This document shows positions 63,757-64,000 of a stretch of DNA of 64,000 bases, one piece after another; position 1 is the stretch's first letter; every line of letters begins with the position of its first letter. This DNA is from JAZDCZ01 sp046757925 (lineage in GTDB: Bacteria > Gemmatimonadota > Gemmatimonadetes > Gemmatimonadales > GWC2-71-9). The DNA lies in contig JBHHZE010000008.1 of assembly GCA_046757925.1 (NCBI GenBank), positions 1 to 64,000 on the forward strand, in the 5' to 3' direction. Both the position numbers and the translations under genes were made by a program. The notes below the pieces were generated by a model, which saw nothing but the letters and a program-made list of their open reading frames with translations, was not told the DNA's origin and searched no databases.

Positions 63757-64000
63757 GTGAGCACTCACACCGAGGGCGCTAAGGCCACGAGCGTTCGAAT
63801 CGCGACCAGGGGGGCCGTGGTAGCCTGTCTGGCTCTAATGATTCTCCAGCCCGACCTGCTCCGGGCGGTTCAAGATCCCCTAACATCGGTCGATGATGTT
63901 CGCACGTTCTTCGGTCTGAGTCCACGACGAGTCGTCTGGTTCGTGGCTCAACTCCACCTGCTGTTCGCCGCCTTTGTGCTCGGCGTGCCGATATTCGCGG
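63757..64000 (+). CDS. Start of a polytopic membrane protein resembling cytochrome bd subunit I (partial)
   Basis: GTG 63757 opens a frame that runs off the window after 81 codons. It has a hydrophobic signal-like helix (AVVACLALMILQPDLL) and a second one (WFVAQLHLLFAAFVLGVPIFA) with a His in the position of a haem b ligand. The RRVVWFVAQLHLLFAAFVLG segment is reminiscent of bd-like oxidase subunits found with c-type cytochromes in several environmental phyla. If so, it would be the membrane exit or entry for the cluster. The call rests on a short fragment. Confidence 0.45.
   Translation, partial: MSTHTEGAKATSVRIATRGAVVACLALMILQPDLLRAVQDPLTSVDDVRTFFGLSPRRVVWFVAQLHLLFAAFVLGVPIFA

Overview
The window is a run of respiratory and trace-gas oxidation genes from a Gram-negative bacterium. 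It has outer-membrane barrels, lipoprotein signals, many c-type haem motifs and very tight operons in which the start and stop codons of neighbours overlap as ATGA or GTGA. The gene style suggests Gemmatimonadota or a neighbouring environmental phylum: a Ser/Thr kinase joined to a TolB-like domain and TPRs, PAS-rich hybrid kinases, a form I CO dehydrogenase, and cupredoxin proteins of the 'methylamine utilization' type. This is inference from gene content; no rRNA or other marker gene is present to settle it. I found no tRNA, rRNA, CRISPR array or insertion sequence.

Layout. 0-1.4 kb: the end of a beta-rich surface protein, a lipoprotein gene broken by an in-frame TAG, and a VapBC toxin-antitoxin pair. 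1.6-10.8 kb: an aerobic CO dehydrogenase operon (xdhC/coxI-like, mocA, an xdhC-YHS fusion, coxD, coxE, coxG, coxM, coxS, coxL), with the form I signature AYRCSFR in CoxL. 10.8-22.4 kb: a DUF1207 outer-membrane protein, a hybrid histidine kinase, a NarL-type regulator with a degenerate receiver, a sodium:solute symporter pair, a cupredoxin, an NDH-2 pair and a Ser/Thr kinase. 22.7-27.1 kb: an aa3-type cytochrome c oxidase operon. 27.2-30.4 kb: a radical SAM enzyme, a geranylgeranyl-reductase-like flavoprotein and a truncated hydrolase. 30.4-41.5 kb: a nitrate respiration operon (Rrf2 regulator, narC-like dihaem cytochrome, narGHJI, narK-like transporter, porin).

41.6-64 kb is the most unusual part. 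It starts with a molybdopterin oxidoreductase fused in one reading frame to a NifS/IscS cysteine desulfurase, divergent from an unknown gene. A sensor kinase and a sigma54-type activator follow. Next comes a tight series of apparently exported electron carriers: a cupredoxin, a monohaem cytochrome-porin fusion, a receiver-only regulator, a lipoprotein with four type-1 copper sites in an A-B-A-B order, a dihaem cytochrome, a monohaem lipoprotein cytochrome, a second cytochrome-porin fusion, three related cupredoxin proteins, a large barrel, an 850-residue protein ending in a cytochrome c domain, and the start of a polytopic membrane protein resembling cytochrome bd subunit I. I infer an electron conduit across the outer membrane, in parts-list similar to iron-oxidation systems (cytochrome-porin, dihaem c, blue copper protein). 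The substrate is unknown.

Six promoter regions carry 11-bp-spaced direct repeats of TTMAY-like pentamers (TTCAT/TTCAC/TTAAC). They lie upstream of the aa3 oxidase, the radical SAM pair, the nar operon, the unknown gene at 45.3 kb, the sensor kinase and the barrel at 58.25 kb, all in the same orientation relative to the downstream gene. This looks like a shared OmpR/PhoB-family (Pho-box-like) operator tying these respiratory modules together.
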